A DNA stretch of 64,000 nt from positions 48,780 to 112,779 of the forward strand of contig JAUIAS010000010.1 of the NCBI GenBank assembly GCA_030425395.1, given 5' to 3'. Below are positions 37,775 through 46,946 of the stretch, piece by piece; position 1 is the first letter of the stretch, and every line of letters starts with the position of its first letter. Under the pieces are notes generated by a model, which ran no database searches, had not been told where the DNA came from, and worked only from the letters and a program-made list of their open reading frames with translations. The position numbers were made by a program, and so were the translations under genes. This DNA is from Alphaproteobacteria bacterium (GTDB lineage: Bacteria; Pseudomonadota; Alphaproteobacteria; Rhodobacterales; Rhodobacteraceae).

Positions 37775-38641
37775 ATGAAAACCGACGTGCAAGCTGTCTT
37801 CCTGACCAGATATTCTTTCTTTGGCTCCTCAGGGTGGCGCGCCGCCGACAGCAAGGACAAGGCGCGTCTGCTTGATCCCGAACGCTTGAACAAGCGGTTC
37901 GAGCTGTTTCAGAAAATGAACCTCGCCAGCCTCGCCGCCCAAACGGATCCTGACTTCAAGCTGGTGATTCTCACCTCTTCCGACATGCCCGCGCCCCAAG
38001 CAAAGACCCTGACCGAAGCCTGCAAGGACACGTTGGGCGATGAACGCACGCGTATTCTGTTCCGCGCACCGGGCAGCGCCGGGCAGTGGTTTCAAAAATA
38101 CCTGTCGCGGCGCATGAACCGGATCAGCCATTCGCTTCAGATCGTTCTCGATGACGATGACGCCGTCAGCGCCGACTTTACCGAGATCGTGCGTCGCGAA
38201 GGGGCTTTTGCCGCCTCGACCCTCTCGCCCGAGATGCCGCACCAATACCTGTCCTTTCCCAACGGCCTGACCGCCAAGTTCGAAAAAGACGGGATCAACC
38301 TGATGCCGCGCGATGTGCCGTTCACCAACCTCGGTCTGACGTTGGTAGCCCCGACCGACACCCCCAAAAGCCCCTTCATGCTGGCCCATAAAAAGGTCGC
38401 CCGGCGCCACAAGGTCCGCGTGATCCACGACCAGCGCCCCTATTACATCCGCGCCGTGCACGACACCAACGACAGCCGCGCCCATCACAACGACGAATAC
38501 ATGGACGCGGCCGCCGTCGAAAAGATGTTCCCGTATTTCCCGCTGCTGCGTGATCTTGATCTCAAGGCATTCGGCGGCAAACCGGCGGATCACCGCAAGG
38601 ACCACGACACAACGGCATCCTCTTCTTCCGCCGCCGCCTGA
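37775..38641 (+). CDS. Putative rhamnosyl transferase-family glycosyltransferase
   Basis: A 288-residue protein resembling the 'putative rhamnosyl transferase' family: N-terminal VFLTRYSFFGSSGWRA, then ERLNKRFELFQKMNLASLAAQTDPDFKLVIL and a DDDDAV acidic motif (QIVLDDDDAVSADF) that fits a DxD-type nucleotide-sugar/metal site. A Ser/Ala tail of ~15 residues at the C-terminus (TTASSSSAAA) looks disordered. ATG 37775 has GAGGCGG upstream. The acceptor is unknown. No other polysaccharide genes are nearby, so it may act in exopolysaccharide or envelope glycan decoration. Confidence 0.75.
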   Translation: MKTDVQAVFLTRYSFFGSSGWRAADSKDKARLLDPERLNKRFELFQKMNLASLAAQTDPDFKLVILTSSDMPAPQAKTLTEACKDTLGDERTRILFRAPGSAGQWFQKYLSRRMNRISHSLQIVLDDDDAVSADFTEIVRREGAFAASTLSPEMPHQYLSFPNGLTAKFEKDGINLMPRDVPFTNLGLTLVAPTDTPKSPFMLAHKKVARRHKVRVIHDQRPYYIRAVHDTNDSRAHHNDEYMDAAAVEKMFPYFPLLRDLDLKAFGGKPADHRKDHDTTASSSSAAA

Positions 38642-38688
38642 AACCCGGTCACTTGGCTTTGCCCTGAAACCCTGCAAAACAGGCTGCC

Positions 38689-39837
38689 ATGGCCGATCTA
38701 CATGCACGCTACCCCGCCTTTTCGGATATTCGCAGCCGCGCGCGCGCACGCCTGCCGCGGTTTGTCTGGGATTATCTCGACAGCGCCACGGGGACAGAAT
38801 CCACCCTCACCCGCAATCGCGCGTCCTTTGACAGGATCGGCTTCCTGCCTTCGATCCTGCACGGCGAAATGGAATTCGACATTGGCCGTGATTTTCTGGG
38901 CCACCGTTTCCCCCTGCCCTTTGGCATGGCACCGATCGGGATGGTCGGGCTGATCTGGCCGGATGCCGAAGGCCATCTGGCCCGCGCCGCGCGCGATCTG
39001 GGCATCCCTTATGGGCTGTCCACCGTGGCCAGCCAAACCCCGGAAGACGTCGCGCCCCATCTTGGCGCGCATGGCTGGTTTCAGCTTTACCCGCCCCGCG
39101 ACCCCGATATTCGCCGCGATATGCTGGCGCGCGCACGCGATGCGGGGTTCACCACGCTGGTGCTGACCGCAGATGTCCCGGTTGCCTCGCGCAGGGAACG
39201 GCAGACCCGCTCGGGCCTTGTTCAGCCGCCGCGCCTGACGCCCCGCCTTCTGGCGCAGGTGGCCATGCGGCCGGCATGGGCCATTGGCACCGCGCGCCAT
39301 GGAATGCCGCATATGCGCACTCTTGATAAATACATCAGCGCCGAAGGCCGCACCCTGCCACCCACGGCGCATGTCGGATACTTGCTGCGCACCTCGCCGG
39401 ATTGGGATTACCTCCGCTGGCTGCGCGACGAATGGGACGGAAACCTGATCGTCAAGGGCGTCCTGCGCGAGAACGATTGCGCACCGCTCAAGGCTGCGGG
39501 GGTCGATGCGCTCTGGATATCGAACCACGCCGGGCGCCAATTCGATGCGGCCCCGCCCGCCATTGACCTCCTGCCCACGATCCGCGCCGCAACAGACCTG
39601 CCGTTGATCCTCGACAGCGGCGTGGAAAGCGGTCTGGATATCCTGCGCGCGATTTCACGTGGGGCCGATCTGGTGATGCTGGGGCGGGCTTGGCCGATGG
39701 CGCTTGCCGCGCTGGGGCCGCAAGGGCCTGCGCATCTGGCCGAAACGCTGGCCCGCGATCTGCGCGCCAATATGGGGCAGTTGGGTGCGCCCGATCTTGA
39801 CTCCCTGCCCCCTGAGGTGTCACTTGAAGGCGCATAG
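38689..39837 (+). CDS. FMN-dependent alpha-hydroxy-acid oxidase/dehydrogenase
   Basis: A 382-residue (S)-2-hydroxy-acid oxidising flavoprotein of the lactate dehydrogenase / mandelate dehydrogenase / glycolate oxidase fold. FMN and substrate sites are visible: MAPIGMVGLIWPDAEG, STVASQTPEDV, FQLYPPRDPDIRR, LTADVPVASRRERQ, IVKGVLRENDC and the catalytic His in SNHAGRQFD (usually SNHGGRQLD, so one Gly is Ala), followed by LILDSGVESGLDIL and MLGRAWPMALA. The substrate is uncertain (lactate, glycolate or mandelate). Its stop codon touches a palindrome that precedes pyc. Confidence 0.88.
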   Translation: MADLHARYPAFSDIRSRARARLPRFVWDYLDSATGTESTLTRNRASFDRIGFLPSILHGEMEFDIGRDFLGHRFPLPFGMAPIGMVGLIWPDAEGHLARAARDLGIPYGLSTVASQTPEDVAPHLGAHGWFQLYPPRDPDIRRDMLARARDAGFTTLVLTADVPVASRRERQTRSGLVQPPRLTPRLLAQVAMRPAWAIGTARHGMPHMRTLDKYISAEGRTLPPTAHVGYLLRTSPDWDYLRWLRDEWDGNLIVKGVLRENDCAPLKAAGVDALWISNHAGRQFDAAPPAIDLLPTIRAATDLPLILDSGVESGLDILRAISRGADLVMLGRAWPMALAALGPQGPAHLAETLARDLRANMGQLGAPDLDSLPPEVSLEGA

Positions 39838-39854
39838 GTGTTAACGTTAACACC
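39837..39854. promoter_or_regulatory. LacI-family-type palindromic operator upstream of pyc
   Basis: GGTGTTAACGTTAACACC is a perfect 18-bp palindrome with the central CG of LacI/GalR operators. It begins on the last base of the hydroxy-acid oxidase stop codon and lies 165 bp before the pyc start. LacI-family regulators of central carbon metabolism in alphaproteobacteria (CceR, PckR) are the leading candidates; this is inference. Confidence 0.55.
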
Positions 39855-40019
39855 GAGCGAAACCGATCCCGAATGCCTCTTTCTTTATGCTGAATGCCGC
39901 AAATGCCGCGCCAGAATGCGGGCTTCCTACCCATTACTACGTGTTTACGGGTTATCCCAAACTGCCTAAACAACACCTGCCTGCAAAAGGGCCATCTTTT
40001 TACTCAGCCGGAACGGATC

Positions 40020-43000
40020 ATGACAGAGTTCAAGAAAATTCTCATCGCAAACCGGGGTGAAATCGCCATCCGCATCATGCGCGCGGCCAATGAAATGGGC
40101 AAAAAGACGGTCGCCGTCTTCGCCGAGGAGGACAAGCTTGGCTTGCACCGTTTCAAAGCCGACGAAGCCTACCGGATCGGCGAAGGTCTTGGCCCGGTCG
40201 CAGCCTACCTGTCGATCCCCGAAATGATCCGCGTCGCCCGCGAAAGCGGCGCAGACGCGATCCATCCCGGTTATGGACTGCTGTCGGAAAATCCCGAATT
40301 TGTGGATGCCTGCGCGGCGGCTGGCATCACCTTTATCGGCCCCAAGGCGGAGACGATGCGCGCGCTTGGCGACAAGGCCAGCGCCCGCCGCGTGGCGGTC
40401 GAAGCCGGAGTGCCGGTCATTCCGGCAACCGAAGTTCTGGGCGATGACATGGATGCGATCCGCGCGGACGCCGCCAAAATCGGATATCCGCTGATGCTCA
40501 AGGCATCCTGGGGCGGCGGCGGGCGCGGTATGCGCCCGATCGAAGGGCCTGAGGAACTTGAAGAAAAAGTTCTCGAAGGCCGGCGCGAGGCCGAAGCCGC
40601 ATTTGGCAACGGCGAAGGCTATCTCGAAAAGATGATCCTGCGCGCCCGCCACGTCGAAGTGCAGATCCTCGGCGACAAGCACGGCGGCATGTATCACCTG
40701 TTCGAACGGGACTGTTCGGTCCAGCGCCGCAACCAAAAGGTCGTCGAACGCGCCCCCGCGCCCTATCTGACGGACGCCCAGCGCACCGAGATTTGCGAAC
40801 TGGGATATCGCATCTGCAAACACGTGAATTACGAATGCGCCGGCACCGTTGAATTCCTGATGGATATGGACACCGGGAAATTCTACTTCATCGAAGTGAA
40901 CCCCCGCGTTCAGGTCGAACATACCGTGACCGAAGAAGTCACCGGCATCGACATCGTGCGCGCCCAGATCCTGATCGCCGAGGGCAAACCCATCGCAGAG
41001 GCCACCGGCAAACCGGCGCAGGAGGACGTGCGCCTGAACGGCCACGCGCTTCAGACCCGGATCACAACCGAAGACCCGCAAAACAACTTCATTCCCGACT
41101 ATGGCCGCATCACCGCCTATCGGTCGGCCACCGGCATGGGCATCCGTCTGGATGGCGGCACCGCCTATTCAGGCGGGGTGATCACGCGGTATTACGACAG
41201 CCTGTTGACCAAGGTCACCGCTTGGGCCCCCACCCCCGAGGCCGCCATTGCGCGGATGGACCGCGCCTTGCGTGAATTCCGTATTCGCGGTGTGTCCACA
41301 AACATCAACTTCGTGGAAAACCTGCTCAAGCATCCGGTGTTCCTGTCCAACGAATACACCACCAAGTTCATCGACACGACACCCGACCTGTTCCACTTTG
41401 CCAAGCGTCAGGACCGGGGCACCAAGGTTCTGAATTACATCGCCGATGTGACCGTAAACGGCCACCCCGAAACCCGCGACCGCCCGCGCCCGTCTGCCGA
41501 GGCGCGCGTCCCGCGCGCGCCCGACCGCAGGGCCGAACCGATGATGGGCACCCGCAACCTGCTGGAGCAGAAAGGCCCACAAGCCGTGGCCGACTGGATG
41601 CGCGCGCAGGAACAGGTGCTGATCACCGACACCACAATGCGCGACGGGCATCAGTCGCTGCTGGCCACACGTATGCGGTCAATCGACATGATCCGCGTGG
41701 CCCCGGCCTATGCGGCGAACCTGCCGCAACTGTTCTCGATGGAATGCTGGGGCGGAGCCACCTTTGACGTGGCCTACCGTTTCTTGCAGGAATGCCCATG
41801 GCAACGCCTGCGCGATTTGCGCGAACGCATGCCCAACCTGATGACCCAGATGCTTTTGCGCGGCGCAAACGGGGTGGGCTATACCAACTACCCAGATAAC
41901 GTGGTGCGCGATTTTGTGCGCGTCGCCGCAGAAACCGGCATCGACATCTTCCGCGTGTTCGACAGCCTCAACTGGGTCGAAAACATGCGCGTTGCTATGG
42001 ACGCCGTTCTGGAACAGAACAAGGTCTGTGAAGGCACGGTATGCTATACCGGTGATATCCTTGATCCCGACCGGGCCAAGTATGATCTGAAGTATTACGT
42101 CGGCATGGCGACCGAACTGCGTGATGCCGGGGCGCATGTGCTTGGGCTCAAGGATATGGCAGGGCTGTTGAAGCCTGCCGCGGCGCGGGTTCTGATCAAG
42201 GCGCTGAAGGAAGAGGTCGGCCTGCCCGTGCACTTTCACACCCACGACACCGCCGGTGTCGCGGTGGCCACCATCCTTGCCGCGGCCGACGCGGGCGTGG
42301 ATGCGGTGGACTGCGCGATGGACGCGTTTTCGGGCAACACCTCGCAGGCGACGCTTGGCTCTGTGGTCGAGGCGCTGCGCCACACCCCGCGCGACACCGG
42401 GCTGGATATTACCGCGATCCGCGAGATTTCGGATTACTGGGAAGCGGTGCGCGGTCAATACGCCGCGTTCGAATCCGGCCTTCAGGCCCCCGCCTCCGAG
42501 GTCTATTTGCACGAGATGCCCGGCGGGCAGTTCACCAATCTCAAGGCCCAGGCCCGCTCCATGGGGCTTGAGGAGCGCTGGCACGAAGTCGCCCGCACCT
42601 ATGCGGATGTGAACATGATGTTCGGCGATATCGTCAAGGTAACACCTTCCTCCAAGGTTGTGGGCGACATGGCGCTGATGATGGTCAGCCAAGGCCTGAC
42701 CCGCGACGAGGTCGAGAACCCGAAAACCGATGTGTCCTTCCCCGACAGCGTGGTGGACATGATGCGCGGCAATCTGGGTCAGCCTCCCGGCGGCTTCCCC
42801 GCGGGGATCGTGACCAAGGTTCTCAAGGACGAACAACCAAACACCACCCGCCCCGGTGCGCATCTGGCCCCCGTCGATTTCGACGCGGTGCGCGTGGAGC
42901 TGTCAGAGAAGCTGGGAGGCCGCGATGTCGATGATGAGGATCTCAACGGCTATCTGATGTATCCCAAGGTGTTCATGGATTACATGGAACGTCACACGGC

Positions 43001-43460
43001 CTATGGCCCGGTGCGCACCCTGCCGACGCCCGTGTTTTTCTATGGCATGACCCCCGGTCAGGAAATCAGCGCCGAAATCGACCCCGGCAAGATTCTGGAA
43101 ATCCGGCTTCAGGCTGTTGGGGAGCCCGATGACAACGGCGAGGTCAAGGTGTTCTTTGAACTCAACGGCCAGCCGCGCGTGGTTCGCGTGCCCGACCGGC
43201 GTGTCACCGCCAAGACGCAGGCCCGCCCCAAGGCGGACCCGGCCAACCCCGGACACATCGGCGCGCCGATGCCCGGTGTGGTGGCGTCTCTCGCGGTCAA
43301 GGTCGGACAGGCCGTCAAGCAAGGCGATCTGATCCTGACCATCGAGGCCATGAAGATGGAAACCGGCATTCACGCCGATCACGACGGCACGGTTTCTGCT
43401 GTGCATGTCCAGCCCGGTTCGCAGATCGACGCCAAGGATCTGTTGGCCGAGATCGAGTAA
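40020..43460 (+). CDS. pyc: Pyruvate carboxylase
   Basis: A 1146-residue single-chain biotin enzyme that carboxylates pyruvate to oxaloacetate for anaplerosis and gluconeogenesis. The biotin carboxylase domain (~1-455) has KILIANRGEIAIRIMRA, the ATP loop ASWGGGGRGMRPI and RDCSVQRRNQKVVE. The carboxyltransferase domain (~530-830) has DTTMRDGHQSLLATRMRS and the metal site HFHTHDTAGVA. A PYC/OADA connector precedes the C-terminal biotinyl domain, with biotin-accepting Lys1112 in EAMKMETG. Start at ATG 40020 gives the canonical length; earlier in-frame codons are unsupported. It is followed by a strong terminator. Confidence 0.97.
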   Translation: MTEFKKILIANRGEIAIRIMRAANEMGKKTVAVFAEEDKLGLHRFKADEAYRIGEGLGPVAAYLSIPEMIRVARESGADAIHPGYGLLSENPEFVDACAAAGITFIGPKAETMRALGDKASARRVAVEAGVPVIPATEVLGDDMDAIRADAAKIGYPLMLKASWGGGGRGMRPIEGPEELEEKVLEGRREAEAAFGNGEGYLEKMILRARHVEVQILGDKHGGMYHLFERDCSVQRRNQKVVERAPAPYLTDAQRTEICELGYRICKHVNYECAGTVEFLMDMDTGKFYFIEVNPRVQVEHTVTEEVTGIDIVRAQILIAEGKPIAEATGKPAQEDVRLNGHALQTRITTEDPQNNFIPDYGRITAYRSATGMGIRLDGGTAYSGGVITRYYDSLLTKVTAWAPTPEAAIARMDRALREFRIRGVSTNINFVENLLKHPVFLSNEYTTKFIDTTPDLFHFAKRQDRGTKVLNYIADVTVNGHPETRDRPRPSAEARVPRAPDRRAEPMMGTRNLLEQKGPQAVADWMRAQEQVLITDTTMRDGHQSLLATRMRSIDMIRVAPAYAANLPQLFSMECWGGATFDVAYRFLQECPWQRLRDLRERMPNLMTQMLLRGANGVGYTNYPDNVVRDFVRVAAETGIDIFRVFDSLNWVENMRVAMDAVLEQNKVCEGTVCYTGDILDPDRAKYDLKYYVGMATELRDAGAHVLGLKDMAGLLKPAAARVLIKALKEEVGLPVHFHTHDTAGVAVATILAAADAGVDAVDCAMDAFSGNTSQATLGSVVEALRHTPRDTGLDITAIREISDYWEAVRGQYAAFESGLQAPASEVYLHEMPGGQFTNLKAQARSMGLEERWHEVARTYADVNMMFGDIVKVTPSSKVVGDMALMMVSQGLTRDEVENPKTDVSFPDSVVDMMRGNLGQPPGGFPAGIVTKVLKDEQPNTTRPGAHLAPVDFDAVRVELSEKLGGRDVDDEDLNGYLMYPKVFMDYMERHTAYGPVRTLPTPVFFYGMTPGQEISAEIDPGKILEIRLQAVGEPDDNGEVKVFFELNGQPRVVRVPDRRVTAKTQARPKADPANPGHIGAPMPGVVASLAVKVGQAVKQGDLILTIEAMKMETGIHADHDGTVSAVHVQPGSQIDAKDLLAEIE

Positions 43461-43480
43461 TCCCCCGCAACCCGGCATTC

Positions 43481-43509
43481 AAAGCCCCGCCGTTTCGGCG
43501 GGGCTTTTT
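43481..43509 (+). terminator. Rho-independent terminator of pyc
   Basis: Stem GCCCCGCCG / CGGCGGGGC with a 3-base loop, flanked by AAA and TTTTTC, 21 bases after the pyc stop. Confidence 0.9.
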
Positions 43510-43798
43510 CGTTGGTGGCTGAGGGGCGAAATGCTCCGGACTGGGTGCCCTACCAATCTTGCGGGGCAACAGGGCGTTTTCCCCCGGTTGATTTCTCTGT
43601 GTTGATTTCCCCGCAGGGAAATGGGCAACCTTCCGGTAAAGTGTTCTAACAACTAGTTAATTAGACGCCCGAAGGAGTGCACGCGATTACCGGCGCAATC
43701 CTCAGCCCCACCAAGACCAATGACACGGGCGAGAAACACTTGAATACATTTTCTTAACTTCCAATATTTGATGCACTTATTTTTGAAGGAATTTATTT
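43510..43798. other. AT-rich gap before the PGB-domain gene
   Basis: No gene seen. From ~43600 the composition becomes AT-rich, ending in ACTTATTTTTGAAGGAATTT before the next ATG. AAGGA forms a strong ribosome site. It probably holds the promoter of the 524-residue protein gene, similar in composition to the region before the LysM-peptidase gene at 12.2 kb. Confidence 0.4.
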
Positions 43799-45373
43799 AT
43801 GGCTATCCCCAAACTTACCGCCTCGGTGGGCGATACGTCGCGTGGCGGCAAAGACGGTCCCGCCCAGAACAAGGCAAACGACGTGGTCCTGATCCGCGCG
43901 ATGCTGGAGGCCAACAAGATCGGTCCGCTTGGCACATCCAGCAAGATGGACGCGGGCCTTATCAAGGCGATCAGAACCTATCAGAAGAAGATTGGCTTTT
44001 CCAAGCCTGACGGCGTTGTCGATCCCGGCGGGCGATCGTTCAAAGCCCTTTTGCCGAAATATCAGGCCGTTCTCAAAGAGCAGGAAAAAGCCGCCAAGGA
44101 ACCGATGATCGAAGTCGATTTTCGCGGCAAAAAGATCCTGTGCACGCCAAAGGAATATGAACAGGTCAAGTCAGATGTGATCAAGCAGCTGACCCCCTAT
44201 ATGAAGAGCCTGATTTCCAACGCCGATCTGTCGTTGAAGACCTATGAGCACTATCTTGAAGTGGCTCAGATGAAGGATGGTGTTCTCAACGCCGTGGCGC
44301 AGGTCATCATCATCAAGGCGGGATCGGTGAAATGGCCAAGCAACAAGCTGGCGATGAAATCCATATCTGCCGCGGGCAAGCTTCAGCGGGCGATAAGCTC
44401 AAAGGATCTTGGGTTGATCAACGTCGCCTTGCCCGAAGCGGAAAAGGCAATCAACGCGTTCAACGCCGATGTCCAGCGGTTCCTGAAAGATTTCACCGGA
44501 TCCGCGCAGACCACCTCGGCGGTGCTGATGGTGTCTTCGGCCGCCTGCTTTGCGGTTGTCGGGGCGCTGGCGGTTCCGGTTCTGGTGACCGGGGCGGGCA
44601 TGACCGCCGGCGGTGCCGCCGTGGCATCGGGCGCAGGCGTGGGCGTTCTTCAAAGCGCGTCGCAGGAACTGGGAAAACACGCCAGCGGACAGAAGGTTAC
44701 CGTGTGGGGGTCGATCCAGTCGGTGATGATCGACGGCACGATCGGCGGCCTGACCGGAGGTATCGGCAGCAAGATCCCGCTGGGGTTTTGCGACGATATG
44801 GCCAAGGCCGTCGCGCCGCGCCTTGCCTCAAAGGTGCCGTTTCTCGCGTCAAAGCAGCTTGAGAAATACATTGGCAATTACCTTGCCGGGTCCGGTCAGG
44901 AGGTCATCAAGGGCACCGTGAACGAGACCATCAAGATCCTTGGCGGAATGATGAAGTCGGGCAAGACACCGACGCAAAAGGATTTTGACAACGCGGTTCA
45001 GAGCATCCTGTATTCCGCGCTTCTTGGCGGCGTGGTCAAGAACCTGGGATCGTTCCAGAAGAAGTGGGCCTACAAGAACAAGGATCTTTTGCAGGGCAAA
45101 ATCTTTCCCGACCGGTTGGCCAAACTGACCAAGAACAACGAAATCCCCAAGACCATCAAGGCCAAGATGTGGGCGGAGGTGCTCAACAAGGTCAGCGATG
45201 AAAGCCTCAAGGCCGGCTATGGCGTGGTGATCAGCAGGTCCACCGGCAAGGAAAACGAAAACCAGATGACCGACATCGCGGCCAAGGCGATACAGAATGA
45301 CAAGAAGCTTATGAAGCTGATCGACGACGAATTGCTCAAGGCGATGAAACGCCACAAGATTCCGACCGGCTGA
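43799..45373 (+). CDS. Large protein with N-terminal peptidoglycan-binding-like domain and glycine-rich membrane segment, putative effector
   Basis: A 524-residue protein with no signal peptide. Residues ~1-90 resemble a PGB_1-like module (NDVVLIRAMLEANKIGPLG, AIRTYQKKIGFSKPDGVVDPGGRSFKALLPKY), a form often fused to injected or polymorphic toxins. A helical region (~95-235) follows, then a long Gly/Ala/Val hydrophobic stretch (~240-300, VSSAACFAVVGALAVPVLVTGAGMTAGGAAVASG) that could insert into membranes, and a Lys-rich C-terminal ~200 residues with GGLTGGIGSKIPLGF. No catalytic motif was recognised. Strong AAGGA ribosome site. No immunity-like gene follows; tRNAs do. Effector status is inferred from architecture. 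Confidence 0.6.
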   Translation: MAIPKLTASVGDTSRGGKDGPAQNKANDVVLIRAMLEANKIGPLGTSSKMDAGLIKAIRTYQKKIGFSKPDGVVDPGGRSFKALLPKYQAVLKEQEKAAKEPMIEVDFRGKKILCTPKEYEQVKSDVIKQLTPYMKSLISNADLSLKTYEHYLEVAQMKDGVLNAVAQVIIIKAGSVKWPSNKLAMKSISAAGKLQRAISSKDLGLINVALPEAEKAINAFNADVQRFLKDFTGSAQTTSAVLMVSSAACFAVVGALAVPVLVTGAGMTAGGAAVASGAGVGVLQSASQELGKHASGQKVTVWGSIQSVMIDGTIGGLTGGIGSKIPLGFCDDMAKAVAPRLASKVPFLASKQLEKYIGNYLAGSGQEVIKGTVNETIKILGGMMKSGKTPTQKDFDNAVQSILYSALLGGVVKNLGSFQKKWAYKNKDLLQGKIFPDRLAKLTKNNEIPKTIKAKMWAEVLNKVSDESLKAGYGVVISRSTGKENENQMTDIAAKAIQNDKKLMKLIDDELLKAMKRHKIPTG

Positions 45374-45383
45374 GGCGGCGTTG

Positions 45384-45405
45384 CCTCCGGGGCGCACCCC
45401 GGAGG
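45384..45405 (+). terminator. Hairpin downstream of the PGB-domain gene
   Basis: A perfect 9-bp stem CCTCCGGGG / CCCCGGAGG with loop CGCA, 10 bases after the stop. No U-tract follows, so termination is likely but not certain. Confidence 0.5.
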
Positions 45406-45536
45406 TGCGGCAATCGTAACCCGGCAGTGAGGCCCGGCAATCGGGTTCGGCGCGGGCACGGTTTTTTTTGCTAGGGGATGCGATTCCCTCTTGCGGGCCG
45501 CGCGCGAAATTACTATTCACCGCGTCACCCAAGGAC

Positions 45537-45611
45537 GCGGGCGTAGCTCAGGGGTAGAGCATTACCTTGCCAAGGTAAGGGTCGTGAGTTCGAATCTCAT
45601 CGCCCGCTCCA
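45537..45611 (+). tRNA. tRNA-Gly (anticodon GCC), copy 1
   Basis: 75 nt including an encoded CCA. Acceptor stem GCGGGCG / CGCCCGC, D-arm GCTCAGGGGTAGAGC, anticodon loop TTGCCAA (GCC, glycine), T-loop GTTCGAATC. Identical to the copy 254 bp downstream. Confidence 0.97.
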
Positions 45612-45790
45612 TTTTCTCTCATATGATCGAATGGATGCGGACCGCCTTGGGCGGTCGTGATGCAAGGCGCGCCGGATGCGTATTTTGCCGGGCCTTACCG
45701 TTCCTGATCAGCCGCATTGATTTTCTGTCCCGGAGCGACCGTTTTCCCCTTGCAGCCACGTGCCCGAGTTTATATTGCGTGCCGCAGGAC

Positions 45791-45865
45791 GCGGGCGTAG
45801 CTCAGGGGTAGAGCATTACCTTGCCAAGGTAAGGGTCGTGAGTTCGAATCTCATCGCCCGCTCCA
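45791..45865 (+). tRNA. tRNA-Gly (anticodon GCC), copy 2
   Basis: Identical in all 75 nt to copy 1, including CCA. The five bases before it (AGGAC) are also shared. A stem-loop with TTTT follows at 45894-45913. Confidence 0.97.
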
Positions 45866-45893
45866 AAATCTTCGAAATCATCATGATCGAACC

Positions 45894-45913
45894 CGCCCCG
45901 TCGGGGCAGTTTT
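45894..45913 (+). terminator. Terminator of the tRNA-Gly pair
   Basis: CGCCCCGTCGGGGCAGTTTT: a short GC stem (GCCCC/GGGGC) followed by a T-run, 28 bases after the second tRNA and also before the convergent regulator stop. Confidence 0.65.
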
Positions 45914-45942
45914 CCAGCACATGGTTCTGTGCGGTTGCCTCG

Positions 45943-46869
45943 CTACGCGCGATCCTCACGCGGAGTGGTGCCGAATTCGTCCCGATACGCACGGGTCAGC
46001 GCGCTGGGATCGGCATAGCCGCAACGCCACGCAATTTCCGACACGGTAAACTCGGTTTCACGGGCCAGCTTGCGCGCGTGGTTGAGCCTCAGTCGCTTGT
46101 AGACGGTCTGCGGCGATGCCCCCAGCGCCGCGCGCATTGCCTGCGCCAACCGTCGCGGGCTGCACCCTGCGCGCGCGGCAATCCCGGCCATTCCAAGCGG
46201 CGTTTCCAGATGTTCCTGCATCGCCGCCAGCGCGCGACGCACCGTGGGCCCGCCGCTGGCATGGGATCGCGCGCCATCCCGTGTCATGAAGAGTTGTTCG
46301 ATCTCAACCGCACGCGCCTGACCGTGACTGTCGCCGATCATGTGCAAGACCAGATCAAAGGCCGCCATCGCGCCGGAACAGGTGATCCTGTCCCCGTCCA
46401 TGACAAACCGGGCGCGCTCCACCTGAAGATCGGGGAAGGCTTCGGCAAAGGCGTTCAGTTCTTCCCAATGGATGGTCGCCCGTCGTCCGTCCAGCAGCCC
46501 CGCCGCCGCGAGAAGCCAGCTCCCCGTGTCCAGTCCAACCAGCGTTTGGTAACGCCGCGCCGCCGCGCGCAACCCTGCATGCGTGGCATCACGAGGGATA
46601 TCGCGCACCCCGTAAGACGGCATCACCATCAGCAGATCGCCCTGAGAGGCCCCCAGTCGCCCCTGAGGCGCCACAGACAGGCCGCTCGACGATTGCACCG
46701 CAGCCCCGTCAATGGTGAGAAACCGCCAGTCATACAACGCGCGCCCCGAGAGCATGTTCGCCGCGCGCAGCGGTTCCACAGCGTTGGCAAGGCAATGGTT
46801 CGAGAACCCGTCAAACAGCAAAATCCCGACGCGCAGGGTCTCACCCGGTGATTTTTTCCATTTCCGCAT
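45943..46869 (-). CDS. GlxA-family AraC-type transcriptional regulator
   Basis: A 308-residue regulator with an N-terminal DJ-1/PfpI-like sensor domain (RVGILLFDGFSNHCLANAVEPLRAAN, the nucleophile-elbow region LVGLDTGSWLLAAAGLLDGRRATIHW where Thr replaces the amidase Cys) and a C-terminal AraC DNA-binding domain (MAGIAARAGCSPRRLAQAMRAALGASPQTVYKRLRL, FTVSEIAWRCGYADPSALTRAYR). Regulators of this architecture (CdhR, GbdR, SouR) control carnitine, betaine and sarcosine catabolism in pseudomonads. It is divergent from an acyl-CoA dehydrogenase operon with a CaiD-like gene, which it probably controls. ATG 46869 or GTG 46890 may be the start. Confidence 0.85.
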   Translation of the reverse strand: MRKWKKSPGETLRVGILLFDGFSNHCLANAVEPLRAANMLSGRALYDWRFLTIDGAAVQSSSGLSVAPQGRLGASQGDLLMVMPSYGVRDIPRDATHAGLRAAARRYQTLVGLDTGSWLLAAAGLLDGRRATIHWEELNAFAEAFPDLQVERARFVMDGDRITCSGAMAAFDLVLHMIGDSHGQARAVEIEQLFMTRDGARSHASGGPTVRRALAAMQEHLETPLGMAGIAARAGCSPRRLAQAMRAALGASPQTVYKRLRLNHARKLARETEFTVSEIAWRCGYADPSALTRAYRDEFGTTPREDRA

Positions 46870-46946
46870 GATTGGCGTCCATTTTTGCACGATATGGCAC
46901 CACCGCTGGCCCCAAGGTCAACCCGACAGATCAACAGGGGGCCACC

